64,000 nucleotides of DNA from Thioalkalivibrio sp. K90mix (GTDB lineage: Bacteria; Pseudomonadota; Gammaproteobacteria; Ectothiorhodospirales; Ectothiorhodospiraceae): contig NC_013889.1 in assembly GCF_000025545.1 (NCBI RefSeq), forward strand, positions 1,605,501 through 1,669,500, in the 5' to 3' direction. The notes beneath the pieces were generated by a model that was not told the DNA's origin, ran no database searches, and saw only the letters and a program-made list of their open reading frames with translations. Below, in pieces: positions 27,940-37,157 of the stretch. The stretch's first letter is position 1. Every line of letters starts with the position of its first letter. The position numbers and the translations under genes are program-made.

Positions 27940-28039
27940 AACGCCTCCAACTCAAACACCCCGCACGCTAATTCAAACTACGTCACAAAACCACCCATCC
28001 ACATTCCCCAGATGGCTGTACCCCGCGTGCAAACCATCC

Positions 28040-28165
28040 ATGTAGGAGCCCAGCCCCTGGGCGATCACCACGCCACCAATATCCCACCGGCCAGAGACTG
28101 GCCACCTACGCCAAACCCCACCCCCGTAGGAGCCGCCTCGGCGGCGAAGCCCCCGCCAACGCCCA
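28040..28165. repeat. REP cluster
   Basis: Three modules: TGTAGGAGCCCAGCCCCTGG then GCGAT, a diverged inverted CCGGCCAGAGACTGGCC then ACCTACG, and GTAGGAGCCGCCTCGGCGGC then GAAGCC. Bases 27940-28256 otherwise contain only the promoter region of the next gene. Confidence 0.75.
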
Positions 28166-28256
28166 ATGAGGTCCAGGGCAGCCCACTGGGCCGCTGGCCA
28201 GGCAACTACCGACCACCTATAATTGAAAATATAAGTTTCCGACGTGAGGGCCGCAC

Positions 28257-28484
28257 ATGGGCCAGGTCACCATCTACCTCGACAATGAACACGAGCAGCG
28301 CCTCAAGCGGGCAGCCCGGTCCGCAGGCATCCCTGTGAGCCGCTACGTCGCCCGCCTGGTGGAAGAAAACACGCGCACCGAATGGCCGGACTCCATTCGC
28401 GCCATGGCCGGCCAGTGGCAAGACTTCCCAACGATCGAAGAGCTGCGCGACACCCCCCCGGACAGCCCCCGAGGGACACTGTGA
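28257..28484 (+). CDS. Antitoxin of a VapBC-type pair
   Basis: This 75-residue protein has a ribbon-helix-helix-like N-terminus (VTIYLDNEHEQRLKRAARSAGIPVSRYVARLVEE) and a flexible acidic tail. A TATAAT box at 28218-28223 and a GAGGG ribosome site precede the ATG. The stop overlaps the GTG of the PIN-domain gene (GTGA), the usual arrangement for a toxin-antitoxin operon. The antitoxin probably represses its own promoter. Confidence 0.85.
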   Translation: MGQVTIYLDNEHEQRLKRAARSAGIPVSRYVARLVEENTRTEWPDSIRAMAGQWQDFPTIEELRDTPPDSPRGTL

Positions 28485-28879
28485 AGTACGCCCTCGACAC
28501 CAACACGCTCATCTATTTTTTCAAGGGGCAGGGCAACGTGGCCGAAAACCTGCTGGCCACAGCACCCGCGGATATTCAGGTACCCGCCGTCGTGGTGTAC
28601 GAACTTCAAACGGGCATCGCCAAATCCAGCGAGCCCGACAAGCGCCAGCAACAGCTCGCTGAACTCCTCGACGTGGTCACCGTCCTCCCATTCGACAGAA
28701 CCACCGCCGAACATGCCGCACGCATCCGGGCACATCTCGAACAACAGGGCACCCCCATCGGCCCCATGGACACCTTGATCGCTGCCACCGCCCTGGCCAA
28801 CAGCGTCACCCTGGTCACCCACAATGTCACCGAATTCCAGCGTGTCCCCGATCTACCACTCGCCGACTGGTTCACCTGA
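28481..28879 (+). CDS. VapC-type PIN-domain toxin
   Basis: This 132-residue PIN ribonuclease starts at the GTG overlapping the antitoxin stop. Acidic active-site residues are visible in YALDTNTLIYFFKG (first Asp), VVYELQTGI (Glu), PMDTLIAATAL (Asp) and the final VTHNVTEFQRVPDL. The family cleaves tRNA or rRNA when free of antitoxin. The gene appears intact. It sits in a zone containing a second, broken VapBC. Confidence 0.9.
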   Translation: MKYALDTNTLIYFFKGQGNVAENLLATAPADIQVPAVVVYELQTGIAKSSEPDKRQQQLAELLDVVTVLPFDRTTAEHAARIRAHLEQQGTPIGPMDTLIAATALANSVTLVTHNVTEFQRVPDLPLADWFT

Positions 28880-28998
28880 AAGCAAAAGCCACCAAGGGGT
28901 TGCGAGGGGAAGGCAGACGGAGATCGGACTTTGCGATGGAGCCAGCGTCTCCGGCGACTCGGGGTCAAGTCCATCGCAATGGCCAAGTGGCGGGACCG

Positions 28999-29654
28999 CT
29001 ACCTGGGAAAGTAACGCACGCCGGGGAGCCCCTCGAAATCCGCGTCCTGTGTCCAGAGCGTCGCCTCCCGGTCGATCGCCGTGGCATAGATGATGCTGTC
29101 CGCCAGCGGCAACTTCTTCTCGGCACCGATCCGTGCCGCCGACAACGCAAGCGACGACGTCAGCTCCACGACGAGGCCTTGCTGCATTAAGGAGACGCTG
29201 ATTTAATCGCGCGTTCGCGCTCGAGTCGCTTTTGCGTGCGAACAAGGCGCGGCGACTGCCGTGCAGTCATTCTGCACAAGGGAGCCGCAACGCCGTTCCC
29301 GCGCAAAAGCGGCCGAGCCCCTGCATTGAATGGCTTGTGGGGTTGGTGCCCCCTGTTCCCCGATCCTGCGTTGCGGCCCTTGCCGGTAGAACCACTACCG
29401 GCTGCGCACCGCGCCTTGTCTCGGAAAACAGGGGGCACCAACGCGAACGCGCGATTAAATCAGCGTCTCCTTAAGGCAACCGCCTGCAAAGCCGCCCCTT
29501 AGTCTCGCTGCTGCAAAACACGCTTGAACACCTCATACAAGGCGATTACCGGGACGATCAGTGCCGAAGTCGCCTCGATCGGCTCTGCGAAACAGTCGGC
29601 ATTCGCCCCGTTCGCGACATACTCCAGCCAGGCCGACGAGTCGACCACATTCAC
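28999..29654 (-). pseudogene. VapC PIN toxin, broken by a nonsense codon and a MITE
   Basis: The N-terminal part (GTG at 29654, overlapping the antitoxin stop) reads VNVVDSSAWLEYVANGANAD and later ALYEVFKRVLQQRD, then a TAA stop where GAA would be expected, then in frame GAALQAVA up to the MITE. The C-terminal part continues after the MITE as MQQGLVVELTSSLALSAARI then GAEKKLPLADSIIYATAIDR, down to FEGLPGVRYFPR. Both lesions are real in the sequence, so no functional toxin can be made. The PIN residues Asp, Glu and Asp are still present in the pieces. Confidence 0.88.
29191..29470. mobile_element. MITE copy 2 (280 bp)
   Basis: Ends GGAGACGCTGATTTAATCGCG and its complement, flanked by the duplicated TTAA (29187-29190 and 29471-29474). 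The interior is the reverse orientation of copies 1 and 3. It lies in the vapC pseudogene. Confidence 0.9.
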
Positions 29655-29857
29655 ACACGATCCCCTTCTCGTGGGACTGATGGGTCAATTCCTGCGAGAA
29701 ATCCACGCATCTCCTGCATCTTGCGCTCGGGAATCAACTCAATGCGGCCATCGTACGCAATCACCTGCACCTTCTGCCCAGCCCGAAGATGTAACGCCTC
29801 GCGCACCACCTTCGGTATCACCACCTGGTACTTCGGAGAAATCGTCAAAGTGTCCAT
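29651..29857 (-). CDS. AbrB/SpoVT-type VapB antitoxin
   Basis: A 68-residue swapped-hairpin AbrB-type protein: LTISPKYQVVIPKVVREALHLRAGQKVQVIAYDGRIELIPE. Its C-terminal tail (GIDPSVPREGDRV) is the toxin-binding part. The stop overlaps the start of the broken vapC. It appears intact and could still repress its promoter, for which a GGATCGATCC palindrome at 29868-29877 is a candidate site. Now an orphan antitoxin. Confidence 0.85.
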   Translation of the reverse strand: MDTLTISPKYQVVIPKVVREALHLRAGQKVQVIAYDGRIELIPERKMQEMRGFLAGIDPSVPREGDRV

Positions 29858-30020
29858 GCTGCCTCCCGGATCGATCCAATAATCGTACTACGCCCCCTAC
29901 ATCGATCAAACTCCGAGGCACATCAACAGCATCGCTTCCTGTCTCCAAGCACCGGGACACCCCGATCACGCTGGATCACCCCGCTCCGCTCATCCCAGCC
30001 GCAGCCCAGAACCGCCTGCG

Positions 30021-30232
30021 AAGTGGGAGCGGGCTCGCCCGCGAAGCCTCCGTCAAACTCAACGCGGCCCCAGCGCCGCCACCGCCTTCCCAGCCGCAGC
30101 GAAGCGAAGAGCCGGGATCCCCCACACCAGCACAACACCCCGCGCCGGAAATACCACCCACCCAGAGATCCCGGATAACCGCAACGCGGTTTCCGGAATG
30201 CCCCCCGCTAAACCCCCTGTGGGAGCGGCCTC
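30021..30232. repeat. REP and CCGGAAACCGC repeat upstream of the IS3 element
   Basis: A REP (GTGGGAGCGGGCTCGCCCGC then GAAGCC) lies at about 30024-30053. At 30094-30200 is a minus-oriented copy of a second dispersed family: GCGAAGCGAAGAGCCGGGATC at one end, and ATCCCGGATAACCGCAACGC then GGTTTCCGG at the other. A second REP (GTGGGAGCGGCC, TC) starts at about 30219 and is cut by the IS3 element. Confidence 0.75.
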
Positions 30233-30240
30233 TGTAGTGG

Positions 30241-31433
<1,193 letters not shown>

Positions 31434-31518
31434 TCATCATTCCACCGATCGAGGTGTCCACCAACATTAGACCAGCACACTCGGCCGCGAACGGGACACG
31501 AAAAAGGGACCGTCCCCT

Positions 31519-32685
31519 TTATCCCTGCACAACCTCGCCGACCCCATCCCAGCCCAGCACCCGCACAGCCTTCCGCTGGTGCTCGCCCTCGCCCCCGTAA
31601 ATAAGCGTCGGCAAACGAGCCATATCGCCGGCCAGCGCGGTCCAGCGCTCGAGCCCGGTGAAAAAATCCCGGTTCAACGTCTGGCCTGACTTGATCTCCA
31701 CCGGCATCAGGCCACCCGCCCACTCGATCAGCAGGTCGACTTCATTGCCATTACTGTCGCGCCAGAAGTGGAAGAGCGGCGGCTCGCCGCGATTGAGAAA
31801 GGCCTTTCGCAGCTCCGAAATCACGTACGTCTCGAACACCTGCCCGCGTAGCGGATGCACCACCAGCTGTTCCGGCGTCTGCACCCCCAACAGCCAGCAC
31901 AACAGCCCGGTGTCGTGGAAATACAGCTTCGGCGACTTGATCAGCCGCTTGTTGAAATTCGCATGGTGCGGCCGCAGGAGAAACAGCACATAGCTGGCCT
32001 CCAGCACCGAGATCCACGCTTTGGCCGTGTTGTGGGTAATACCGCAATCGGCCGCAAGGGATGACAGGTTCAACACCTGACCACTGCGCCCGGCACACAG
32101 CCGCACAAAGCGCTGAAAGGCGTCCAGATCCTGCACCTGGAGCAATTGCCGCACATCCCGCTCCACGTACGCCGTGACATACGCCGGAAACCAGTGCCGT
32201 GGAGACACCGGCCGGTCATACAATGCCGGATAACCACCGGTAAACATCATCGCATCCAGAGCCGTTGGTGCCTGCCCGGCCTCCACCAACTCCGCATGGC
32301 TCAACGGCAGCAACTCCACAAACGCCGAACGCCCGGCCAGCGACTGCGAAATCCCGGACATCAACCCGAACTGCTGCGACCCCGTGAGCAGAAACCGCCC
32401 CATGCGTCCATCGCCGTCCACATGCGTCTGCAGATAGGAGAACAACTCCGGTGCCCGCTGAACCTCGTCCAGCACCGCCCCATCGGGGCACTGCGACAGA
32501 AACCCGCGCGGATCATCCAGCGCCAGCGCACGCACATCCGGATCTTCCAGGGAACGATACGGGCGATCCGCCATCACCGTGCGTGCCAGCGTTGTCTTTC
32601 CGGACTGGCGCGGCCCCGTGATCGTGACGATGGGAAAGCCGCTCAACAGCTCCCGGACCAGTGTTTCGGCAGTGCGCGGTATCAT
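31519..32685 (-). CDS. AAA-type ATPase with DUF4143 domain
   Basis: A 388-residue P-loop protein. Walker A is ITGPRQSGKTTLARTV (about residues 22-37), Walker B is DGAVLDEVQRAPELFSYLQ, and sensor-like TGSQQFGLM follows. The C-terminal DUF4143 domain has GHVFE-like HPLRGQVFETYVISEL, FHFWRDSNGNEVDLLIE and PVEIKSGQT, a nuclease-fold pattern with D and ExK. These proteins are common in accessory DNA and are sometimes linked to toxin-antitoxin or defence functions, but the role is unknown. It appears intact. Confidence 0.85.
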   Translation of the reverse strand: MIPRTAETLVRELLSGFPIVTITGPRQSGKTTLARTVMADRPYRSLEDPDVRALALDDPRGFLSQCPDGAVLDEVQRAPELFSYLQTHVDGDGRMGRFLLTGSQQFGLMSGISQSLAGRSAFVELLPLSHAELVEAGQAPTALDAMMFTGGYPALYDRPVSPRHWFPAYVTAYVERDVRQLLQVQDLDAFQRFVRLCAGRSGQVLNLSSLAADCGITHNTAKAWISVLEASYVLFLLRPHHANFNKRLIKSPKLYFHDTGLLCWLLGVQTPEQLVVHPLRGQVFETYVISELRKAFLNRGEPPLFHFWRDSNGNEVDLLIEWAGGLMPVEIKSGQTLNRDFFTGLERWTALAGDMARLPTLIYGGEGEHQRKAVRVLGWDGVGEVVQG

Positions 32686-32751
32686 GCGCCTACCCTATCG
32701 CCACTTATGCACAATGGCAATCACATTTACAATTTCCATTCACCCATCATT

Positions 32752-32940
32752 CGCGGGCGAGCCCGCTCCCACAGAACCCCGGGCCCGGACCACCACCGCG
32801 CGAACACCCCCCGTGGGAGGCCAGCCCCCTGGCCGATAACCCACGCCCGACAACCCTCACCGGCCAGAAGGTTGGCCTCCCACACCGAATCCTGCCCCCT
32901 GTGGGAGCGGGCTCGCCCGCGAAGCCCCCGCCAAAGCCCG
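32752..32940. repeat. REP cluster (GTGGGAGC type)
   Basis: Alternating modules: CGCGGGCGAGCCCGCTCCCAC, GTGGGAGGCCAGCCCC then CTGGCCGAT, CCGGCCAGAAGGTTGGCC then TCCCACA, and TGTGGGAGCGGGCTCGCCCG then CGAAGCC. Two inverted pairs give a BIME-like block between two minus-strand genes. Confidence 0.8.
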
Positions 32941-32965
32941 AAAACCACCAATGGCGCCACAGAAC

Positions 32966-33517
32966 TTAACCCCGAACCCGATCCCCAGAACCCTTCCCCG
33001 TAACCGTCAAAACCAGATACCGGAAATAACTCACAAGCGTCAGCGACTCAATCATCTTCGCATCCATCTCGGCCAGCCTCTCGGGGTCCGACATATCGAT
33101 CCCGTTCACCTGCGCCAGCCCGGTAATGCCCGGGCGCACCGCAAACACGCCACGCGCCTCCCGCGCCGCGATCAACTCCACCTGACTCACCAGACAAGGC
33201 CGCGGCCCCACCAGGCTCATCTCCCCCTTCAGCACATTCCAAAGCTGCGGCAACTCATCCAGCTTCGTTTTGCGCAGAAAGTGGCCCAAGCGCGTAATCG
33301 ACGAAGCCTGCGCCAGATGCGTCGCCACCGACGCCGTATCCGGCCGCATCGTCCGAAACTTCACCAGCACAAACGGCCGCTGATACCGCCCCACACGCTC
33401 CTGCCGAAACAGCGGCGAACGCGCAACCCACCAAAGCGCAATCCACAACACCAACATCAACGGCACCGCCACAATCAACCCCAAAACCGACAGCACCACA
33501 TCCAGAACCCGTATCAA
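32966..33517 (-). CDS. Bacterial sugar transferase (undecaprenyl-phosphate glycosyl-1-phosphate transferase)
   Basis: A 183-residue protein of the minimal PglC-like type: one N-terminal membrane helix ([27 protein letters not shown]), then [24 protein letters not shown], the [27 protein letters not shown] signature and [11 protein letters not shown]. It puts the first sugar phosphate on undecaprenyl phosphate at the inner membrane, starting a polysaccharide repeat. It lies at one end of the glycosyltransferase cluster, though IS and REP sequences separate it from the next polysaccharide gene. Confidence 0.93.
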   Translation of the reverse strand: MIRVLDVVLSVLGLIVAVPLMLVLWIALWWVARSPLFRQERVGRYQRPFVLVKFRTMRPDTASVATHLAQASSITRLGHFLRKTKLDELPQLWNVLKGEMSLVGPRPCLVSQVELIAAREARGVFAVRPGITGLAQVNGIDMSDPERLAEMDAKMIESLTLVSYFRYLVLTVTGKGSGDRVRG

Positions 33518-33548
33518 GAAGCCTCCCCTCTATACCAACCTGCCCAAC

Positions 33549-33775
33549 CTGTAGGAGCCCAGCCCCTGGGCGATAAGGGCTCAACCAACTCCCCAATCGC
33601 CGAGAGGCTCGGCTCCTACGCGGCCCAGAGTCACTGTAGATGCATAGTCCCATACCCCCGTAGGAGCCGCCTCGGCGGCGAAGCCCCTGCCAAAACCCGA
33701 AAACCACCAACCACCCCGTCATCGCGAGCAGCAAAGCGACTCGGCGATCTCCTCGGGCTACCGCGAGGCCACCCC
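33549..33775. repeat. REP cluster and GAGCAAAGCGAC repeat
   Basis: Contains TGTAGGAGCCCAGCCCCTGG then GCGAT, an inverted ATCGCCGAGAGGCTCGGC then TCCTAC, and GTAGGAGCCGCCTCGGCGGC then GAAGCCCC. At 33716-33770 is CGTCATCGCGAGCAGCAAAGC then GACTCGGCGATCTCC, a widespread intergenic repeat that recurs at 35752 and near 56470. Confidence 0.75.
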
Positions 33776-33882
33776 ATTACCCCGCCCGGCACACCACCCG
33801 CACCGTACATAGATCGGTCGAACTTCGACCGTATGCCAGGAAAACTCGACCAAGAACCCCCGGTCGTGTACACTGTACCCCA

Positions 33883-34252
33883 TTGGCCGCAGACATAAGG
33901 ACATGTCTCCACGTACCCCATGCCATTGAATTCATTGAAACCCCAACGTTTACTCGGCAATTCCAGACGATCGCGACAGATGACGACCTCAAAGAACTCC
34001 AGTGCACGCTGATCGCGCAACCCGACAAAGGGGACTTGATCCAGGGAACAGGCGGGCTACGGAAGGTTCGCATCGGGTTAGGCCAACAGGGCAAGCGTGG
34101 CGGTGGGGCGAGTCATCTACTTTCTGGCGAGTCCGCAGATCATCTATCTGATCCTGGCCTATCCGAAGAACGTGAAAGACAACCTCACCGCCACCGAAAA
34201 AGCAGCCCTGAAGGCACTGACCTCCCGGCTAAAAGCGGAAGCTCCCCGATGA
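33883..34252 (+). pseudogene. HigB/RelE-type toxin with a frameshift
   Basis: The first part reads HAIEFIETPTFTRQFQTIATDDDLKELQCTLIAQPDKGDLIQGTGGLRKVRIGLGQQGKRGG, a clear HigB2/RelE N-terminus. An extra G in the run at 34105-34108 shifts the frame; the rest continues one frame over as RVIYFLASPQIIYLILAYPK then NVKDNLTATEKAALKALTSR and LKAEAPR. Without that base the protein would be of normal length (about 110 residues). The start is uncertain: TTG at 33883, or another codon close to 33915. The stop overlaps the higA ATG. Confidence 0.85.
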
Positions 34253-34533
34253 CCATCTACGACGAACTCCAGACATCACTACAGGAAGCCGTTGACATCA
34301 AGCAAGGCAAGAAAGCGGCCAGCCGCGTCACACGCCACGAAGTGGCGGACGTGAAGGCCATTCGCGCCCACTTGCACGTTTCTCAGGCAGAATTCGCCAA
34401 AGCCATGGGAACGAGCGTCGACACCATCAAGAGCTGGGAAGCCAAACGCCGCAACCCCACCGGACTAGCCGCCAAGGTCCTCGCCACCATCCAGGACAAC
34501 CCGAGCTTCTTCAACGAAATCGCCGCACACTGA
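34249..34533 (+). CDS. HigA-type antitoxin (XRE family)
   Basis: This 94-residue helix-turn-helix protein contains DVKAIRAHLHVSQAEFAKAMGTSVDTIKSWEAKRRNPTGLAAKVL. It follows the toxin with an ATGA overlap, the typical toxin-first HigBA order. It appears intact, so the antitoxin remains while the toxin is broken by a 1-base insertion. It may still repress the shared promoter, where a GTGTACAC palindrome lies about 35 bases before the toxin start region. Confidence 0.88.
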   Translation: MTIYDELQTSLQEAVDIKQGKKAASRVTRHEVADVKAIRAHLHVSQAEFAKAMGTSVDTIKSWEAKRRNPTGLAAKVLATIQDNPSFFNEIAAH

Positions 34534-34562
34534 CCCGAGCGACCCAAGGAACCTCCGCATCC

Positions 34563-34715
34563 CCCGTAGGAGCCCAGCCCCCTGGGCGATAAGACCCAAC
34601 CAACGCCCAATCGCCGAGAGGCTCGGCTCCTACACGATCCGGAGCCACTGAGCTGCATGGGCCCGGCCCCCGTAGGAGCGGCCTCGCCCGCGAAGCCTCC
34701 GCCAAAGCCCGAAAA
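34563..34715. repeat. REP cluster
   Basis: Contains GTAGGAGCCCAGCCCCCTGG then GCGAT, inverted ATCGCCGAGAGGCTCGGC then TCCTAC, and GTAGGAGCGGCCTCGCCCGC then GAAGCC, in the same order and spacing as at 33549. Confidence 0.8.
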
Positions 34716-34816
34716 CCACCAACCCCGTGGAAACAGTGCTCCGCGCACACAGCCGCCCCGGGCAGAACTTGCACGCCAGCCAGGCGCAGCGAGCGCGTCG
34801 ATGGATCAATCCCTGG

Positions 34817-35342
34817 CTAGGCAGGCGGACCGGTTTCAGCCGAACGCCGGGCTCGCTCCAGAATCCGCGGCGCAACGAACAGCGCCACCATACCGAACAG
34901 GTCGAGTGTCCCAATAATGCCAGCCGCAACCGTACTGAAGGGCGCCATCGCAACCGCCGCACCCAAGCCCGCAACCGCAATGATCACTCCGTAGCGTTGG
35001 CCTCGGCGGTCTTTTTCGAAAGCGCCTTCCAGGCCGCGCTCCCGCACTCGGTGCGCGCATCTGCTCATCCACCGCCATCTGCACGATGGCGCGGCGAGTC
35101 GGCTCGTCAAAACGATTCAAGAGATCAGGGTGCGGCAATGGTCCGCTATATGATTCATGCCGCGTTGCCGCCATCACCAGCTCCGGTGGCCCGGCAACCA
35201 AAAGATCGGCGAGCCGCCGTTGCTCCTCCGCCGACAGGGAACCGGCCTCCAGCCTGTCCACCAATGCCACGAACGTACCGCCATTTTCGCTGGCGGCATC
35301 TGGCGGGTCCTCAGGCAGGCCCTCCGTCGGCCGATCGCTCAT
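34817..35342 (-). pseudogene. DUF2335-type membrane protein with a frameshift
   Basis: The N-terminal part (ATG at 35342) reads MSDRPTEGLPEDPPDAASEN and later RHESYSGPLPHPDLLNRFDEPTRRAIVQMAVDEQMR, the usual DUF2335 lead with SGPLPHP. At about 35050-35060 the frame is lost. The expected continuation HRVRERGLEGAFEKDRRGQR then YGVIIAVAGLGAAVAMAPFS and later GTLDLFGMVALFVAPRILER lies one base off. A single-base insertion explains it. Two membrane helices are predicted in the second part. The family is often close to toxin-antitoxin or mobile genes, with no known function. Confidence 0.72.
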
Positions 35343-35490
35343 CCGTCATCTCCCTTCCCTGGCTGGATTCCACGCGCTCAATCCCTGCGCGCAACCGATC
35401 GCCCGCATAGGCCCAATGCAACGCCATACGCTGCTGTAGGGAACCAGCGGGCATAAATGCCGAGTAATCATGCGAAGGCCAAGAGTCCAT
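35311..35490 (-). CDS. Small ORF upstream of the DUF2335 gene
   Basis: A 59-codon frame (MDSWPSHDYSAFMPAGSLQQ, then RMALHWAYAGDRLRAGIERV) whose end overlaps the DUF2335 start by 32 bases. Its ribosome site is weak and I do not recognise the protein. Codon use is like that of the neighbourhood. It could be a remnant or a small partner gene; low confidence. Confidence 0.3.
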   Translation of the reverse strand: MDSWPSHDYSAFMPAGSLQQRMALHWAYAGDRLRAGIERVESSQGREMTDERSADGGPA

Positions 35491-35666
35491 CACCGACCCG
35501 GCGGCCAGCCACATCCTTCCAGTACTTCGCTGTCTCGTCTTCACCTTTTCACCACCATTGCTTCGATACCGGCCACAAGCCCATCTTGGCCCAGCCCGCC
35601 GCCACGTACAAATGCACCCGCCCCACCATCCACAACCCGCCCTCGCACCCGGCGTGCACCCTACAT

Positions 35667-35790
35667 TGTGGGAGCGGGCCTGCCCGCGAAGCCCCGCCAA
35701 AGCCCGAAAGCCACCAATCACACCCTCATCACCAGCAGCCCCCCAACCACCCCGTCATCACGAGGAGCAAAGTGACGAAGCGATCTCCAA
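35667..35790. repeat. REP and GAGCAAAGTGACG repeat
   Basis: TGTGGGAGCGGGCCTGCCCG then CGAAGCCCCGCC at 35667-35700, and CCGTCATCACGAGGAGCAAAG then TGACGAAGCGATCTCC at 35752-35790. Bases 35491-35666 hold nothing I can identify. Confidence 0.7.
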
Positions 35791-35845
35791 ACGCTACCCG
35801 TTCTTCCGGCCCGCCCCCGTAGATACCGTGTCTCGGTCACTGGGT

Positions 35846-36829
35846 TCAACCGGTGCTGCAGCGAGGCTGATACGGCTGCTGAGACTTCAGCACACCGAAG
35901 GCGATATGGAGCAGCTTGCGCATCGCGGCGCCGATTGCCGCCATCTTCGCCTTGCCGCGCCGCAACAGCCGCTGGTACTGCGCCCGAACGTCGGCATTGT
36001 GGTGCGCGGCCGTGACCGCCGCCATGTAGAGCTTGCGTCGCAGGCGGCTGGAGCCGGCCTTCGCCAGCTGCGGTCGCCGCTGGACCGAGATGCCCGATTC
36101 CTGCTGGACCGGCACCAGTCCATGGAACGCCGCCGCCTGCCGAGCACTGGTGAACGCACGGCTGCGCAACGTCGCGGTCATCGAGGCCGATAACACCCGG
36201 CCGATCCCGGGGATGCTCTCCAGCAGGGCCCGATCCCGCTTCAGGTGGTCATGCGCGTCGAAGTGGTCGTCGATCTGCTGCTGGAGACGCCGGTGTTCCT
36301 CGCGCAGGGCCTCCAGCACGTTGCCGATCGACTCCTGGGCCAGCGCATCCTCACTGAACTGCGCCTTCTCCAGCCGGTTCTCCTCGCGCCGGATGTCCTG
36401 CTCCAGCGCCTCCAGCCGCCCCAGAAGACGCTTGAGTTCCCGCACCTCCGGGGGTTCCGGCTGCCACGGTGCGGGCGCGCGTTCGATGCCGTAACGCGCC
36501 AGCATCATGCTGTCCTTGCGATCCGTCTTGTTGCGCACCCCCATGCCCTGGGCGTGGAAGCGCACCTGGGCCGGGTTCAGCACATGGACCCGAACCCCCT
36601 GCTCATGCAGCCAGTAGGCCAGCGGTTCGTGGTAGATGCCGGTGGCCTCCAGATACACCTGAAGCGTCTCGGGCGCTTCACCCGTGTTGCGCTGCAGCCA
36701 GCGCAGCAACTCCGGGTACTGGTCCTGGCGGTTCGGGAATACCTTGGGCTTGACCTTGCCCGCCTCCAGATCCCGGACCCACATGCAGTCGAGCTTGTTC
36801 TTGCTGACATCAATGCCAATATGAGCCAT
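35846..36829 (-). CDS. IS110-family transposase
   Basis: This 327-residue transposase has an N-terminal RuvC-like DEDD domain: HIGIDVSKNKLDCMW (Asp), YLEATGIYHEPLAYWL (Glu) and KTDRKDSMMLARYG (Asp). A coiled-coil linker follows (about 135-195), then the transposase_20 domain with LLESIPGIGRVLSASM and AAFHGLVPVQQESGIS, which should hold the serine nucleophile. These enzymes use a bridge RNA encoded beside the gene to choose donor and target sequences. The ORF is full length and intact. Confidence 0.95.
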   Translation of the reverse strand: MAHIGIDVSKNKLDCMWVRDLEAGKVKPKVFPNRQDQYPELLRWLQRNTGEAPETLQVYLEATGIYHEPLAYWLHEQGVRVHVLNPAQVRFHAQGMGVRNKTDRKDSMMLARYGIERAPAPWQPEPPEVRELKRLLGRLEALEQDIRREENRLEKAQFSEDALAQESIGNVLEALREEHRRLQQQIDDHFDAHDHLKRDRALLESIPGIGRVLSASMTATLRSRAFTSARQAAAFHGLVPVQQESGISVQRRPQLAKAGSSRLRRKLYMAAVTAAHHNADVRAQYQRLLRRGKAKMAAIGAAMRKLLHIAFGVLKSQQPYQPRCSTG

Positions 36830-36831
36830 CT

Positions 36832-37021
36832 CGTCCTCTCGCCTTGTCCGTACAGCCTCACCCGTCCGTCACGGAGGGGGGGCTTGGATACCGTTCAAAC
36901 TTCGAGATGAAAACGGGCTCGGGGACCGATCTACCAATCAGGCTCAAAGCCTCAGGAGGCCAACGGGTTGCCCCGAGCCCAGTGCCACAGATGGTAGCGA
37001 ACCATCTGCGACGACACACAA
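36832..37021 (-). ncRNA. Candidate IS110 bridge RNA in the leader
   Basis: The 190 bases before the transposase have no ORF but strong structure on the minus strand. First is a perfect 8-bp hairpin (CAGATGGT with ACCATCTG, 36988-37008). Next is a 10-bp stem (GGGCTCGGGG, 36915-36924, with CCCCGAGCCC, 36971-36980) enclosing a 46-base internal region, and then further complementary stretches. This order, a 5' hairpin followed by a large stem with an open loop, fits published bridge RNAs such as that of IS621. The transcript ends are unknown. Confidence 0.65.
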
Positions 37022-37140
37022 GGAGGCCAGCCCCCTGGCCGATTGGATGTTGGACAGGCCCCATCGCCGAGAGGCTGGCCACCAACGCCGACGCCACCCC
37101 CCGTAGGAGCCGCCTCGGCGGCGAAGCCCCCGCCAAAGCC
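37022..37140. repeat. REP cluster at the IS110 insertion
   Basis: GGAGGCCAGCCCCCTGGCC (the right part of the split REP), inverted ATCGCCGAGAGGCTGGCC, and GTAGGAGCCGCCTCGGCGGC then GAAGCC. Confidence 0.8.
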
Positions 37141-37157
37141 AGAAAACACCACCAACG

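Larger units (their letters stand above)
35822..37021 (-). mobile_element. IS110-family insertion sequence, inserted in a REP
   Basis: An element of about 1200 bp without inverted ends, carrying a DEDD transposase and a long structured 5' leader. Joining the flanks (CCCCCGTA at 35814-35821 and GGAGGCCAGCCCCCTGGCC from 37022) rebuilds the exact REP GTAGGAGGCCAGCC, so the element sits inside the REP head after GTA. Boundaries are inferred from this reconstruction. Confidence 0.85.

Noticed and set aside
27066-27971. 301-codon proline-rich ORF across the 87-bp repeats
   Set aside because: The repeat length is a multiple of three, so every frame stays open. The rest is antisense to the Mrr-like gene.
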